Assembly (NCBI RefSeq): GCF_003634935.1
Contig: NZ_RBXO01000001.1
Location: 2,505,501 to 2,569,500, forward strand
DNA from: Saccharothrix australiensis
GTDB lineage: Bacteria; Actinomycetota; Actinomycetes; Mycobacteriales; Pseudonocardiaceae
Length of the DNA: 64,000 nucleotides
Direction of reading: 5' to 3'
How positions within the stretch are numbered: position 1 is the stretch's first letter; every line of letters begins with the position of its first letter. Made by a program: the position numbers and the translations under genes. A model generated the notes under the pieces. It saw nothing but the letters and a program-made list of their open reading frames with translations, did no database searches and was not told where the DNA came from. Positions 51,440 to 59,746 of this stretch are shown here, piece by piece.

Positions 51440-51680
51440 GACCGCGATGGTGCTGTTGCTCCGAAGGACTTCGGTTCTGGAGGGGTGGAGGGCGTCAAGG
51501 CTTGGTTTTTGGAGCAACGGGACCACAGCAGGGTGAGCACGGACGCCACGTGCCTGGAAGGTTGCGGCTTCCGGGCGCGTTGGGTCCGTGGTTCCTCTGC
51601 CGTGGTCCCGCTGCTTTGAAGGACTTGAAGGACTCGAAGGGCTTCGGAGCCGAGGGGTGCAGGGCGTCGGCGCGGACCGC
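51440..51680. repeat. Intergenic repeat elements between convergent genes
   Basis: This 270-bp gap after the APH gene holds related pieces. CCGAAGGACTTCGG (near 51470) and GAAGGACTTGAAGGACTCGAAG (near 51619) share the GAAGGACTT word, both followed by a copy of GAGGGGTG-AGGGCGTC. GCAACGGGACCACAGCAGG (near 51514) is largely the reverse complement of CTGCCGTGGTCCCGCTGC (near 51597). No protein is supported here. The region may be a degraded repeat family or a bidirectional terminator. Confidence 0.5.
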
Positions 51681-53342
51681 TCAGGCGAGGACGCGGCCCT
51701 CGGACGGGGAGGCGGTCGCCGCCTCGTCCACCAGCACGCCCAGTTCACCCAGCTCCGCCAGCAGCGACCGCAGCAGCGGCACGCCCTCGGCGGGTGACGG
51801 GTGGTCCAGCGGCAGCATCCCCACGCGCTCGACGAGCTTCTCCACCCGGTAGTTCACCTCCGCCGAGCGGTGCGGCAGCAGGGGGCTCTGGTAGTCCGTC
51901 TGCCACAGCAGCGCCACCGCCTTGTCGTTGCGCCAGCGGACCTCGCGCAGCGCGTTCCGGCGCAGCGACCGGGCGGTCTCCACGTCCATGCCGACGTGCG
52001 ACCACGCGTAGTCCGGGTTCTCCAGGTCCGACACGCGGATGTCGAACTTCCCGGCGTCCTGCCAGACCGGCATCGTCTCGTCCTGCAACGAGAACACGTA
52101 CAGCTGGAAGTGCCCCTGGTAGTCCTGCACGAGGAAGTCGTGCGTCTCCCGGAAGTCCTCCGGCGTCTCGCCGGGGTAGCCCGCCATGAACGAGATGCGG
52201 TAGCCGACGTCGCTGTCCTTGAGCAGCTCGAACGCCCGCCGGTTCTGGTAGGCGCGCACGCGCTTGTCCATGTGGGCGAGGGAGTTCTCGCTCATCGACT
52301 CGAACCCGATGGACAGCCAGCGGCAGTTCGCCGCCGCCAGCGCGTCCACCACGCCCTGGTCGACCAGCGAGTTGGCCCTGGTGAACGCCTCCCAGCCGAT
52401 GCCCTCGCCGGGCAGCTCGCGCAGCAGCTGCCGGAACCGGCGAGGCGGCACGGTGAAGGTCGAGTCCATCGCCCGGATGTGCACGGTGCCGTTGTGGTCG
52501 CAGTAGTCCCGCCAGTCCGAGATGATCTTCTCCGCCGACTTGTAGCGCCACTTCGGCGACGCGGCGGGGAACGAGCAGAACTTGCACGAGAACGGGCAGC
52601 CGCGCATCGACTCGTACGGCACGATGGGCAGCTCGCCGGGGAACACGGGGGAGGGGTGCGCGTCGAGGTCGACGTACTCCACCCCGGTCTGCCCGATCGA
52701 CCCGTCCGGCTCGCGGTACACGACGTTCGGTATCGCGCCGAGGTCGCCGCCGCCGCGGATCGCCCGGACGACGGCGGGCAGCGCGACCTCGCCGTCGCCG
52801 CGGACCACGCACGTCACCTCGGGGTGGTCGCGCAGCACCAACCGGTACTTGAGGTTGGTGAACTGCCCGCCCAGCACGATCGGCACGCCGGGGTACCGGG
52901 TGGTGATCCAGCGGACCGCTCGCGCCAGCGTGTACCGGTCGCAGATGAAGGTCGTGGAGAGCAGCACGAGGTCGATCGACCCGCTGCGCGGCTCGGCCTC
53001 CTCGGCCCAGATGGACTCCAGCGGCAGGTGCTCGTGGTCCAGCCCGGCGTGGTACAGGATCGAGCCGAGCGTGAACGCGACGAGGCTGGGTATCGGTCTG
53101 CGCTCGATCGTCCGCAAGCGCCCGGCGGCGAGCGAGAGCGACCCGCTCAGCTCCGGGCGCAGCAGCGCGTGCCGTTCGCCGTCGGGTCCGCGGAAGCACA
53201 GGCTGTCCAGCCGGAAGCCCGGCTGTCCGCCGTCGCGGTAGGTCTCCTCCAGGGTCGGGGCGGCCACCTGGTCGAAGAACGATCCGATCAGGTCGTCGCG
53301 GCTCTTGAAGTACGGTCCGAGTCCTGCGAGCACGAGCAGCAC
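51681..53342 (-). CDS. Cobalamin-binding-type radical SAM enzyme (second)
   Basis: This 553-aa protein has a B12-binding-like N-terminal domain (about 80-190; VPIVLGGQFTNLKYR, VVRGDGEVALPAVV) and a radical SAM core with C249, C253 and C256 (MRGCPFSCKFCSFP). It ends in a helical tail. It is not closely similar to the first radical SAM enzyme. It lies on the minus strand downstream of FkbM and P450 genes and is probably a product-tailoring enzyme. The GTG start is preceded by GGAGG. Confidence 0.9.
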   Translation of the reverse strand: MLLVLAGLGPYFKSRDDLIGSFFDQVAAPTLEETYRDGGQPGFRLDSLCFRGPDGERHALLRPELSGSLSLAAGRLRTIERRPIPSLVAFTLGSILYHAGLDHEHLPLESIWAEEAEPRSGSIDLVLLSTTFICDRYTLARAVRWITTRYPGVPIVLGGQFTNLKYRLVLRDHPEVTCVVRGDGEVALPAVVRAIRGGGDLGAIPNVVYREPDGSIGQTGVEYVDLDAHPSPVFPGELPIVPYESMRGCPFSCKFCSFPAASPKWRYKSAEKIISDWRDYCDHNGTVHIRAMDSTFTVPPRRFRQLLRELPGEGIGWEAFTRANSLVDQGVVDALAAANCRWLSIGFESMSENSLAHMDKRVRAYQNRRAFELLKDSDVGYRISFMAGYPGETPEDFRETHDFLVQDYQGHFQLYVFSLQDETMPVWQDAGKFDIRVSDLENPDYAWSHVGMDVETARSLRRNALREVRWRNDKAVALLWQTDYQSPLLPHRSAEVNYRVEKLVERVGMLPLDHPSPAEGVPLLRSLLAELGELGVLVDEAATASPSEGRVLA

Positions 53343-53394
53343 GAAAACAACCTCCGGACCTCGACTTGGCTTGGGTGGCGGTGGCGTGCGGGTG

Positions 53395-54357
53395 TCAGCG
53401 GATGGTCGCCGGCGACCAGGACACGCCCTCGTAGATGGCGGCGAAGCGCGGTGGGACGCGGATCAGGTCGCCGGCGCGGAACTCGGCCAGCTCCTCCTCC
53501 GCCTCGGGCGACAGGACCAGCCACTGGTCGAAGTCGAAGTCCAGGTCGCGCTCCGCCAGCGGCCGGGCGCCGTCCTCGCCGATCCGGCGGACGGTGTACC
53601 CGTGCTGCCGGAACGTCGACAGCATCCGGCGCGGGCCGCCCTCGGGCATGAACAGGGCGTGCACTTCGAGGACCAGGCACCGGTACCGGTGCGCGCGCAG
53701 GCCCTCCAGCATGCCTTGCACGGCGTCCAGCTCGGCGCCCTCGATGTCGAACTTGCACAGGTCCACGCGGTCGACGCCGTGCTGGTCGCAGTAGGCGTCG
53801 AGGCTGGTGCTGCGGACCGGGATGGTGCGGTCGTAGACGTCCAGCTCGTTGAGGCTGGCGGCGGCGGGCTCGATGTCGCGGACGTACAGGCGCGTGGTCC
53901 CGGTGGAGCCGCCGACCGCGACCTGGTTGAGGTGCACGCGCGCGTCGATGCCGTTGAGCGCGAGGTTGGCGGACACGTCCGCGCACAGCTCGGCGTTCGG
54001 CTCGAACGCGTGCACCTCCAGCTCGGGGTTCGCGCTGTGCCCGAACAGCGTGTAGTAGCCGCAGTGCGCGCCCACGTCGAACACCACGGACGAGCGGGCG
54101 GACAGGAACGCCCACCACCGGGTGAGGACGGGTTCCCACACGCCGTCGAGCAGCAGCCGCGTCTGGAGGATGTCCTGCGGCGACAACGCCATCCGGAAGT
54201 CGTGGATGCGGCGTTCCCGGCGGCGCTTGCCGACCAGGATCGGCGCGAGCCTGCGCACCACCGGGTACGGCAGCCCGGACCGGAAGAGCAGGTAGCGGAA
54301 GAACCGCTCGGGCAGCGTGCTCAGGTACGGCGCGCGCGGCGAGTCCACGGCGCTCAC
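53395..54357 (-). CDS. FkbM-family methyltransferase
   Basis: This 320-aa protein has the SAM-binding VVFDVGAHCGYYTLFGHS (91-108), AFEPNAELC and the FkbM hallmark VDLCKFDIEGAELDAVQGML. Family members methylate hydroxyls of natural products. A helical N-terminus (about 1-75) precedes the fold. The GTG at 54357 overlaps the P450 stop (4 nt), so an oxidation-then-methylation pair is likely. Confidence 0.9.
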   Translation of the reverse strand: MSAVDSPRAPYLSTLPERFFRYLLFRSGLPYPVVRRLAPILVGKRRRERRIHDFRMALSPQDILQTRLLLDGVWEPVLTRWWAFLSARSSVVFDVGAHCGYYTLFGHSANPELEVHAFEPNAELCADVSANLALNGIDARVHLNQVAVGGSTGTTRLYVRDIEPAAASLNELDVYDRTIPVRSTSLDAYCDQHGVDRVDLCKFDIEGAELDAVQGMLEGLRAHRYRCLVLEVHALFMPEGGPRRMLSTFRQHGYTVRRIGEDGARPLAERDLDFDFDQWLVLSPEAEEELAEFRAGDLIRVPPRFAAIYEGVSWSPATIR

Positions 54358-55541
54358 CGCCCGACGGTGACGGGTAGCTTGGCCACCGAGCGCAGGCCCA
54401 GGCTCGCGGTCCACTCCACGTCGCCCGCGAGCGCCAGGTCGGGGGCCTCGGTGAGCAGGGTGTCGATGGTCTCGGCCATCTCCAGCCGTGCGAGCCCCGC
54501 GCCGATGCAGTAGTGGTTGCCCTTGCCGAACGCCAGGTGCGGGTTCGGCGAGCGCCCGACGTCGACCCGGTCCGGGTCGCGGAACACCGCCGGGTCGCGG
54601 TTGGCCGCCGTGAACATCAGCATCACGCGGGAGCCCGCGGGCAGCTCCCGGTCGGCGACGGTCACCGGCTCGCGCGCGACGCGCGGCGCGAGCGTGAACG
54701 GGGCTTCGTAGCGCAGGAACTCCTCGACGGCCGTCGGCAGCAGCGAGCGGTCCGCGCGCAGCCGCGCCGTCTGGTCGGGGTGGCGGAGCATGGTGACGAC
54801 CGTGTTGGCGATGCCCGAGGAAATGGGGTCGCAGCCACCGGTCAGGAATTGCGCGAACGTGCCGACGACGGCGTGCTCGCCGATCGGCTCCACGGCGAGC
54901 AGGGGGTTGTCGGTGCGGCCCGCGCGGCGCAGCGCGGCGGTGAAGTCCAGCACGTACTCGCGCATTTCCGCGTAGGCCCGCCGCGCGATCCGCGCCTTCT
55001 CGACCTCGGGCCGCGGCGCGCCGATGAACGCGATCAGGTCGTGCGACCAGCGGGAGAACACGTCCCACTCGTCGGACGGGATGCCGAGCACCTCGGAGAT
55101 GACGGAGATCGCGAGCGGCCGGGCGAAGTCGGCGAAGAAGTCCACGACGCCGTCGCGGGCCAGGTCGAGCTGGGCCCGCGCGGTCGCGCGGACCTCCGCC
55201 CGCCGCCGGGCGACCGCGCGCGGGGTCAGCACGCCCTGCACGGCGCTGCGGACGCGCTGGTGGTAGGGCGGTCCGGAGAAGACCATCCAGCTCTCGTAGA
55301 ACGCCTGGAGGTCGCGGAACTCCTCCTGTTCCGCGGGTGGGAACAGGCCCATGAACGACGTCGGTCCGCACGAGTCGAGCAGGTCGTTGTGCAGCGCGGC
55401 GACGACGTCGTGGTAATGCGTGACCAGCCACGTGCCCGCCCCTTCGTCCCAGTGGACCCGGTCGTGCTCGCGGAATGCGCGGAACGTGCCGTGCCAGTCC
55501 CGCAGTGCGGCAGGGTCGGCCAACGAAGGAAGCACCAGCAT
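54354..55541 (-). CDS. Cytochrome P450
   Basis: This 395-aa actinobacterial P450 has ExxR in EEFLRYE, the haem loop AFGKGNHYCIGAGLARLE (Cys ligand about residue 345) and an I-helix segment FLTGGCDPISS in which the usual acid-Thr pair (AGxDT) is changed: Asp-Pro stands at that place, with no Thr. Oxygen activation may therefore differ. The ATG at 55541 is preferred to the GTG at 55547 because AAGGAG lies 8 nt before it. It needs a ferredoxin not encoded here. Confidence 0.93.
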   Translation of the reverse strand: MLVLPSLADPAALRDWHGTFRAFREHDRVHWDEGAGTWLVTHYHDVVAALHNDLLDSCGPTSFMGLFPPAEQEEFRDLQAFYESWMVFSGPPYHQRVRSAVQGVLTPRAVARRRAEVRATARAQLDLARDGVVDFFADFARPLAISVISEVLGIPSDEWDVFSRWSHDLIAFIGAPRPEVEKARIARRAYAEMREYVLDFTAALRRAGRTDNPLLAVEPIGEHAVVGTFAQFLTGGCDPISSGIANTVVTMLRHPDQTARLRADRSLLPTAVEEFLRYEAPFTLAPRVAREPVTVADRELPAGSRVMLMFTAANRDPAVFRDPDRVDVGRSPNPHLAFGKGNHYCIGAGLARLEMAETIDTLLTEAPDLALAGDVEWTASLGLRSVAKLPVTVGR

Positions 55542-55715
55542 GGACACTTCTCCTTGAGCTGCGATACGCGCTTGTGATGATCACCGGTGCAATTCGCCGC
55601 GCCGAGCCGGAATGGGGCGCGGGGTTACCGGTAGATCACCTCCCCATATGGCGACGGTACCACCATAGTCGCCTCGGCAGGAAGAATAACCGGGATGGGT
55701 GTATCGGGGTCCGAG

Positions 55716-55828
55716 ATATGTCACGGAACGTCATGCCTGACGCTGGATACAGCCCATTCGGGTGGTTAATTGGTGAGTGGTGGGTGTCGCCGGCGAAGTT
55801 GATCGAGAATATGTCACGTCGCGTCATG
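55716..55828. promoter_or_regulatory. Pair of 20-bp direct repeats upstream of the P450 operon
   Basis: ATATGTCACGNNNCGTCATG occurs at 55716-55735 and at 55809-55828, identical at 17 of 20 positions and 93 bp apart. Each copy is partly self-complementary (GTCACG/CGTCAT). They lie in the AT-richer 434-bp space between the beta-lactamase-fold gene and the P450, 175 and 268 bp upstream of the P450 start. They look like binding sites for one regulator. No gene is supported in the space. Confidence 0.6.
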
Positions 55829-55975
55829 GTGATAGGTATTCGTGTTCGCGTTCCGCCGCCGGTCGACAATGCGAGTGGCGCTCGTGAATTCTCGTGCTTT
55901 GTGGACATTCCGATGTGGTCCGGTCGGACGCCGTCCGGTGTGGACGGAACGCGGCGCGCTTGTGGACGACGGCCG

Positions 55976-57067
55976 TCACGGCGCCGGCCGGGATGGGCCG
56001 CGCGCCGCGCCGGTCGGTTCGGTGGTCGCTCTCGGTTCGGTGCCGACGGCCGGTTCGGTGCCGACGGCCGCCCGCCCGGCCGGGGTCTCCCGCCCGTGCC
56101 GCTCGTCGGCCAAGGCGCGCAACGCTTCGTAGGACAGCTGGACGAAGGGCGACCGCAGCGTCGGACCCGTGTTGGTCAGCGCGACGAGCGCGGTGCGGCG
56201 CTGCGGGCAGCAGCCCGCGAACGCGGTGAACCCGCGCGTCGCGCCGGCGTGGAACACCAGGTCGTGCCCGGCGCGGTGGCGCAGGCTCCACACCAGGCAC
56301 ACGCGGTCGCCGTCGGGCGTCGTGGCGCGCGGTGTCACCACGTCGGCGAGCGCGGGTGCCAGCGACTCCGGACGCCGGTCCAGCAGCGCGGTGAGGAGCG
56401 CGAGCAGGTCGCGCGCGGACGAGCGCAGCGCGCCTGCCGCGGGCATGCCCGGCATCGTCCACGGCGGGCGCGGTCGGCCGCGCAGGTGGCCGGTGGCCTG
56501 CGGCGCCACCCCGAACCCCGTGTCGGTCAGGCCGAGGGGCCGCGTCACGCGCTCCGCCAGCAGGTCCTCGAACGGCCGCTCGGCCGCGTGCGCCAGCGCC
56601 AGGCCCAGGGCGGCGACGCCGAAGTTGGAGTACCGCACGCGGTGGTGGCCGCGTGGCCGGGCCCGTCGCAGCGCCACCTCGAACTCGGCGGGCCCGAAGT
56701 CGCGGTAGGGGTCCGTGCGCCAGGTCGGCACGGCCGCCCGGAGCAGGCCGGGCGGCAGGCGGCGCAGGCCGGAGGTGTGCGTGGCGAGCCGCTCCAGGGT
56801 GACGGCGTCGCCGAGGCGCGTGCCCAGGTACCGGTCCACCGGGTCGTCGTGCCGCACCTCGCCGCGCTGGACCAGCTCCGCCAGCAGCAGCGCCGTGAAC
56901 ACCTTCGTGACCGAACCGATCTCGAACCGCGTGGCCGGGTCGACCGGCCGCGGCCGGCGCAGCGCGGTGCCGCCCGAGGCCAGGAACACGTCGACGCCGC
57001 ACCGGTGGACGCCCACCACCGCGCCCGGCGCGGAGGCCAGCAGCCCGTCGAGGCCGCGTGCGGTCAC
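55976..57067 (-). CDS. Beta-lactamase-fold serine hydrolase (class C / esterase type)
   Basis: This 363-aa protein has SVTK (52-55, nucleophile S52, K55), YSN (146-148) and HAGATRG near 280, the three motifs of the serine beta-lactamase-like family. No signal peptide is seen, so it is cytoplasmic and more likely a peptidase, esterase or amide-forming enzyme than a resistance lactamase. A low-complexity tail carries repeated GTEP units. The GTG overlaps the DUF6895-like gene by 4 nt, tying it to the peptide operon. Confidence 0.88.
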   Translation of the reverse strand: MTARGLDGLLASAPGAVVGVHRCGVDVFLASGGTALRRPRPVDPATRFEIGSVTKVFTALLLAELVQRGEVRHDDPVDRYLGTRLGDAVTLERLATHTSGLRRLPPGLLRAAVPTWRTDPYRDFGPAEFEVALRRARPRGHHRVRYSNFGVAALGLALAHAAERPFEDLLAERVTRPLGLTDTGFGVAPQATGHLRGRPRPPWTMPGMPAAGALRSSARDLLALLTALLDRRPESLAPALADVVTPRATTPDGDRVCLVWSLRHRAGHDLVFHAGATRGFTAFAGCCPQRRTALVALTNTGPTLRSPFVQLSYEALRALADERHGRETPAGRAAVGTEPAVGTEPRATTEPTGAARGPSRPAP

Positions 57068-57975
57068 CGGGCGGACCCGAGCAGCCGGGACAGCGCGACC
57101 GTGCCCGCGAGCACGGCGACCACGCCCGTGTGCTGGTGGTCGCGGAACCGCTCGGTCGCGTCACCCGCCACCGGGTCGCCGTCGCGCGGCACGAGCCCGT
57201 CGGCCTGCTGCGCCGCCGCGAACACCGCCCACTCGGCGGGGTCGACGCGCGGCTCGGGCAGGCACGCGCCGACCACCAGCAGCTCGCCGACCAGGTCCCA
57301 CTGGCGGGCCTCGGCCCAGACGTCGAACCACACCGGCAGCCAGGCGGTCAGGTGGTCGACGACGTGCCGGGGCAGGCCGTCCGGGTGCGCGCCCCAGTCG
57401 GTGAGGTGGAAGACGGTGTGCGTCGCGCAGTACGCGGTGTGCCAGTCGATCGCCCACGGCTCGGGTGCGCGGCCCAGCCACGTGGCGCCGGCCAGCGCGT
57501 CCCAGTCGTCGTCGCGCGGGATGCCCACGGTGCGGTGCGCGTTCGCCACGGCGATCCGCCGGTTCGGGACGACCTCGGTCATGGCATCGACCGCCGAGGT
57601 GTGCGCCAGCACCTCTTCCAGGGCCTGGTGGCGGTGGCCGGCGCGGGCGAAGGGCGCGTACACCTCCAGCGGGTCGGTGAGCAGCGTGTGCCGCAGTTGG
57701 CGCTCGTAGAGCAGGTCGCCGTGCCGAAGCTGGGCCCAGCAGAAGTCCAGCAGCTCACGGGCGTGCCGGAGCTGGGTGCCGCCCGTGACGCCCTCGCGGA
57801 GCACGATCGACGCCGCCAGCGACGCCTCGCCGAGGGGCTTGTAGACGCCGTCCGGGTCGTCGAGGTCGGCCGTCGCGTCGTCCTGGAAACCGCCGAGTGC
57901 GCGGTGCTCGTGGAGCCACGCCAGGGCGCGGGTCGCGACCCCGTGCGCCGTGTGCGCGACCGGTGCGACCGTCAT
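57064..57975 (-). CDS. DUF6895-like protein
   Basis: This 303-aa protein starts MTVAPVAHTAHGVATRALAWL. Features of an actinobacterial family that I recall as DUF6895 are WLHEHR, KPLGEASLAASI, a conserved HTVFHLTDWG, and CLPEP near the end. All-helical, no membrane segment. Homologues often sit in peptide clusters, but their chemistry is unknown to me. Its strong GGAGGAGG ribosome-binding site lies in the 3' end of the upstream 121-aa gene, which it overlaps (ATGA). Confidence 0.8.
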   Translation of the reverse strand: MTVAPVAHTAHGVATRALAWLHEHRALGGFQDDATADLDDPDGVYKPLGEASLAASIVLREGVTGGTQLRHARELLDFCWAQLRHGDLLYERQLRHTLLTDPLEVYAPFARAGHRHQALEEVLAHTSAVDAMTEVVPNRRIAVANAHRTVGIPRDDDWDALAGATWLGRAPEPWAIDWHTAYCATHTVFHLTDWGAHPDGLPRHVVDHLTAWLPVWFDVWAEARQWDLVGELLVVGACLPEPRVDPAEWAVFAAAQQADGLVPRDGDPVAGDATERFRDHQHTGVVAVLAGTVALSRLLGSAR

Positions 57976-58337
57976 GACGCCTCCTCCGCCGGGACGGGTG
58001 CGCAGTCGGGTGTGCCCGCCGTGGTGGGTGCGGGGTGGGGCGCACCCTCCGTGACACGAGCGGCACGGGGCGTGCGCGTGGTGGCGTGGGCACGACCGGG
58101 CATGCACGTGGTGGTGGGGCAGTGGCCGGGCGCGCGCGTGGTGGCGGCAGGGCGGTCGGGAGTGTGCGTGGTGGCGGGGGAGCGACCGGGCATGGCGGTG
58201 GTGCCGGAGGTGCGGCCCGGCGTGGCGACCGAGGTGGTCGGCGCCCGGCCGGGGGTGGCCGCCGCGACGCGTGCGCGGCGAGCCGCCGTCCGTGCGCCAC
58301 CGCGCCGCGCGGCGGGCCCTCGGTGGCCCGTCGTCAC
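57972..58337 (-). CDS. Repeat-rich protein of decapeptide units (121 aa)
   Basis: A GTG at 58337 overlaps the stop of the 268-aa gene and the frame ends at 57972, overlapping the next start (ATGA). Most third codon positions are G or C. Its core is about seven near-tandem ten-residue units of form [T/M]PGRxxATTx, for example TPGRTSGTTA, MPGRSPATTH and MPGRAHATTR, encoded by 30-bp repeats at about 58063-58275. Two Cys lie in one unit. Function is unknown; it could be a linker, a scaffold or a multi-core substrate. Confidence 0.5.
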   Translation of the reverse strand: MTTGHRGPAARRGGARTAARRARVAAATPGRAPTTSVATPGRTSGTTAMPGRSPATTHTPDRPAATTRAPGHCPTTTCMPGRAHATTRTPRAARVTEGAPHPAPTTAGTPDCAPVPAEEAS

Positions 58338-59140
58338 GGGTGCGCCGCCAGGCGGCGCGCCACGGCGAGGTCGAGCAGCAGCCGCGCCCCGGTGCCCGCG
58401 TGCAGCCGCAGGTGGGTCAGCAGCGCGTGGACGTCGAGCGGCACGCGGTCGCCGAGCAGCGCCACCCACCGCGCCAGGCGGGCGGCGGTGGCGTGGTCGC
58501 GGCGCAGCACCGCGCGGGTGGTGCCCCTGGCGAGCGCGAGCGGCTCGCGCGACACGGCCGCCACCACGGGCCCGTCCACGCCCGGCAGGGCCAGCGGGTA
58601 CAGCTGGGCCACCACCGCCGACCAGCGCGGCCACTCCTCGACCGGGCCCAGCACGTCGGCCGGGTCGCCCGGCGTCCCCGTCGCGCACGACGCGCCCGGC
58701 CGGTCGGCCGCCGGTTCGGGCCACGGACCGGGCACGCCCGTCGCGCACGGCGACGCGGGCCAGGCGGACGACGGGTCCGGCGCGGACGAGCGGTCGCCGG
58801 TGAGGCGGTCGAGCAGGCGGGTCGTGGCCCAGTCCCGCCAGGCCATCACGCGCTGCTCGTGCGTCACCGGCTCCGACACGGGCGGGAACGCGCCGAACGC
58901 GTCCGCGACCACCACCGCGTCGCGGGCCTCGAAGGGGTGGCCGGCGAGCAGGTGGGGCGCGAACACGTCCGTGCTCGCCACGCGGACCGCGCCGAGGCCG
59001 GCCACGACGTCGGCGCACGAGTCGAGGAAGTCGGCGACCTGCGCCGCCCTCCCCTCCACGAGCGCGCCGAGCACGTGGCCGGCCAGCGCGGCGGCCGAGT
59101 CCGCGGAGGACAATCGACCGACGCTGCCTTCCGCGGTCAC
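58334..59140 (-). CDS. Hypothetical protein of the peptide operon (268 aa)
   Basis: The GTG at 59140 overlaps the stop of the 59-aa peptide gene (GTGA). The N-terminal half is helical (SSADSAAALAGHVLGALVEG); the middle (about 125-170) contains two CATG(V/T)PG segments in a Pro-rich linker; the C-terminal half is again helical (LDVHALLTHLRLHAGTGARLL). I recognise no enzyme motif. By position between a peptide and modifying-type genes it may be a precursor-binding or maturation protein. Confidence 0.7.
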   Translation of the reverse strand: MTAEGSVGRLSSADSAAALAGHVLGALVEGRAAQVADFLDSCADVVAGLGAVRVASTDVFAPHLLAGHPFEARDAVVVADAFGAFPPVSEPVTHEQRVMAWRDWATTRLLDRLTGDRSSAPDPSSAWPASPCATGVPGPWPEPAADRPGASCATGTPGDPADVLGPVEEWPRWSAVVAQLYPLALPGVDGPVVAAVSREPLALARGTTRAVLRRDHATAARLARWVALLGDRVPLDVHALLTHLRLHAGTGARLLLDLAVARRLAAHP

Positions 59141-59316
59141 CGCTTCCCCGGCTCCTTCGGTGTCGAGGGAGCGGTCAGCAGGAGGGTCAGCAGGCTCGCC
59201 GGCCGGGTCGCCAGCGGGGGATCGGCGATGGCGGCCTCCGGCTCGACGGCCGCGGTGATCAGTTCGGTGACCTCGTCCGGTGTCACGATCGGACGGACTG
59301 GCGTGCGTACGGACAT
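59137..59316 (-). CDS. Candidate RiPP precursor peptide (59 aa)
   Basis: The ATG at 59316 follows a strong GAGGAGGT 5 nt upstream. The peptide has a leader-like acidic first part (TPDEVTELITAAVEPEAAIA) and a hydrophobic Ser/Thr-containing tail (RPASLLTLLLTAPSTPKE) with no Cys. Small size, a strong ribosome-binding site, first position in a coupled operon and a facing ABC exporter pair are what one expects for a ribosomal peptide precursor. No known class signature is seen. Confidence 0.65.
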   Translation of the reverse strand: MSVRTPVRPIVTPDEVTELITAAVEPEAAIADPPLATRPASLLTLLLTAPSTPKEPGKR

Positions 59317-59746
59317 GTCTACCTCCTCGTTCGTCGTGTGGTGTCTTGCCGTCCTCCGAGTGCAGCACACCTGACCTGATCCGTTGCGCGGAAAGCGGCT
59401 ATGGGCGGTCAATCCACTCGTGTGAGTGAACCCCAAGGGAGGCCGGGGGAACGGGCGACGCGGACGGGTGTCGGCTGGGCGTCACCGGGCGATCCGGAGG
59501 GTGGTCGAGGACAGGTGGCGCCGCGCGACACCGGGGTACCGCGCCGTCCGGTTGAGGTCGGAGCCGTCGCGGTACCCCGCCGTCGCGGTCACTCCCGGAG
59601 ATGCCCCTGGAATCCCCGTGCGCGGTCCCCGGTCGAGAACCGTCCTTTGTGGACACCGTGATGCCGGGTGCCGGCAGCGGCGCGGAGAAGGCGCACCGTC
59701 GGGCCGCACGACGGGAACCGCGGATGGCGATCAGTATGGTGAGGCG
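59317..59746. promoter_or_regulatory. Divergent promoter region of the peptide operon and exporter, with 12-bp inverted repeat
   Basis: Perfect arms CGGGGTACCGCG (59532-59543) and CGCGGTACCCCG (59568-59579) are separated by 24 nt, each containing the GGTACC core. They lie midway in the 430-bp space between the peptide gene and the exporter gene and could bind a common regulator. No other gene is supported here. Confidence 0.6.

Noticed and set aside
55636-55908. 90-aa minus-strand ORF in the P450 upstream region
   Set aside because: No ribosome-binding site, biased or conserved sequence; the region is better explained as regulatory.
58063-58275. 30-bp repeats considered as a CRISPR array
   Set aside because: Units are directly adjacent with no spacers, are degenerate and are in phase with a reading frame; no cas genes are present.
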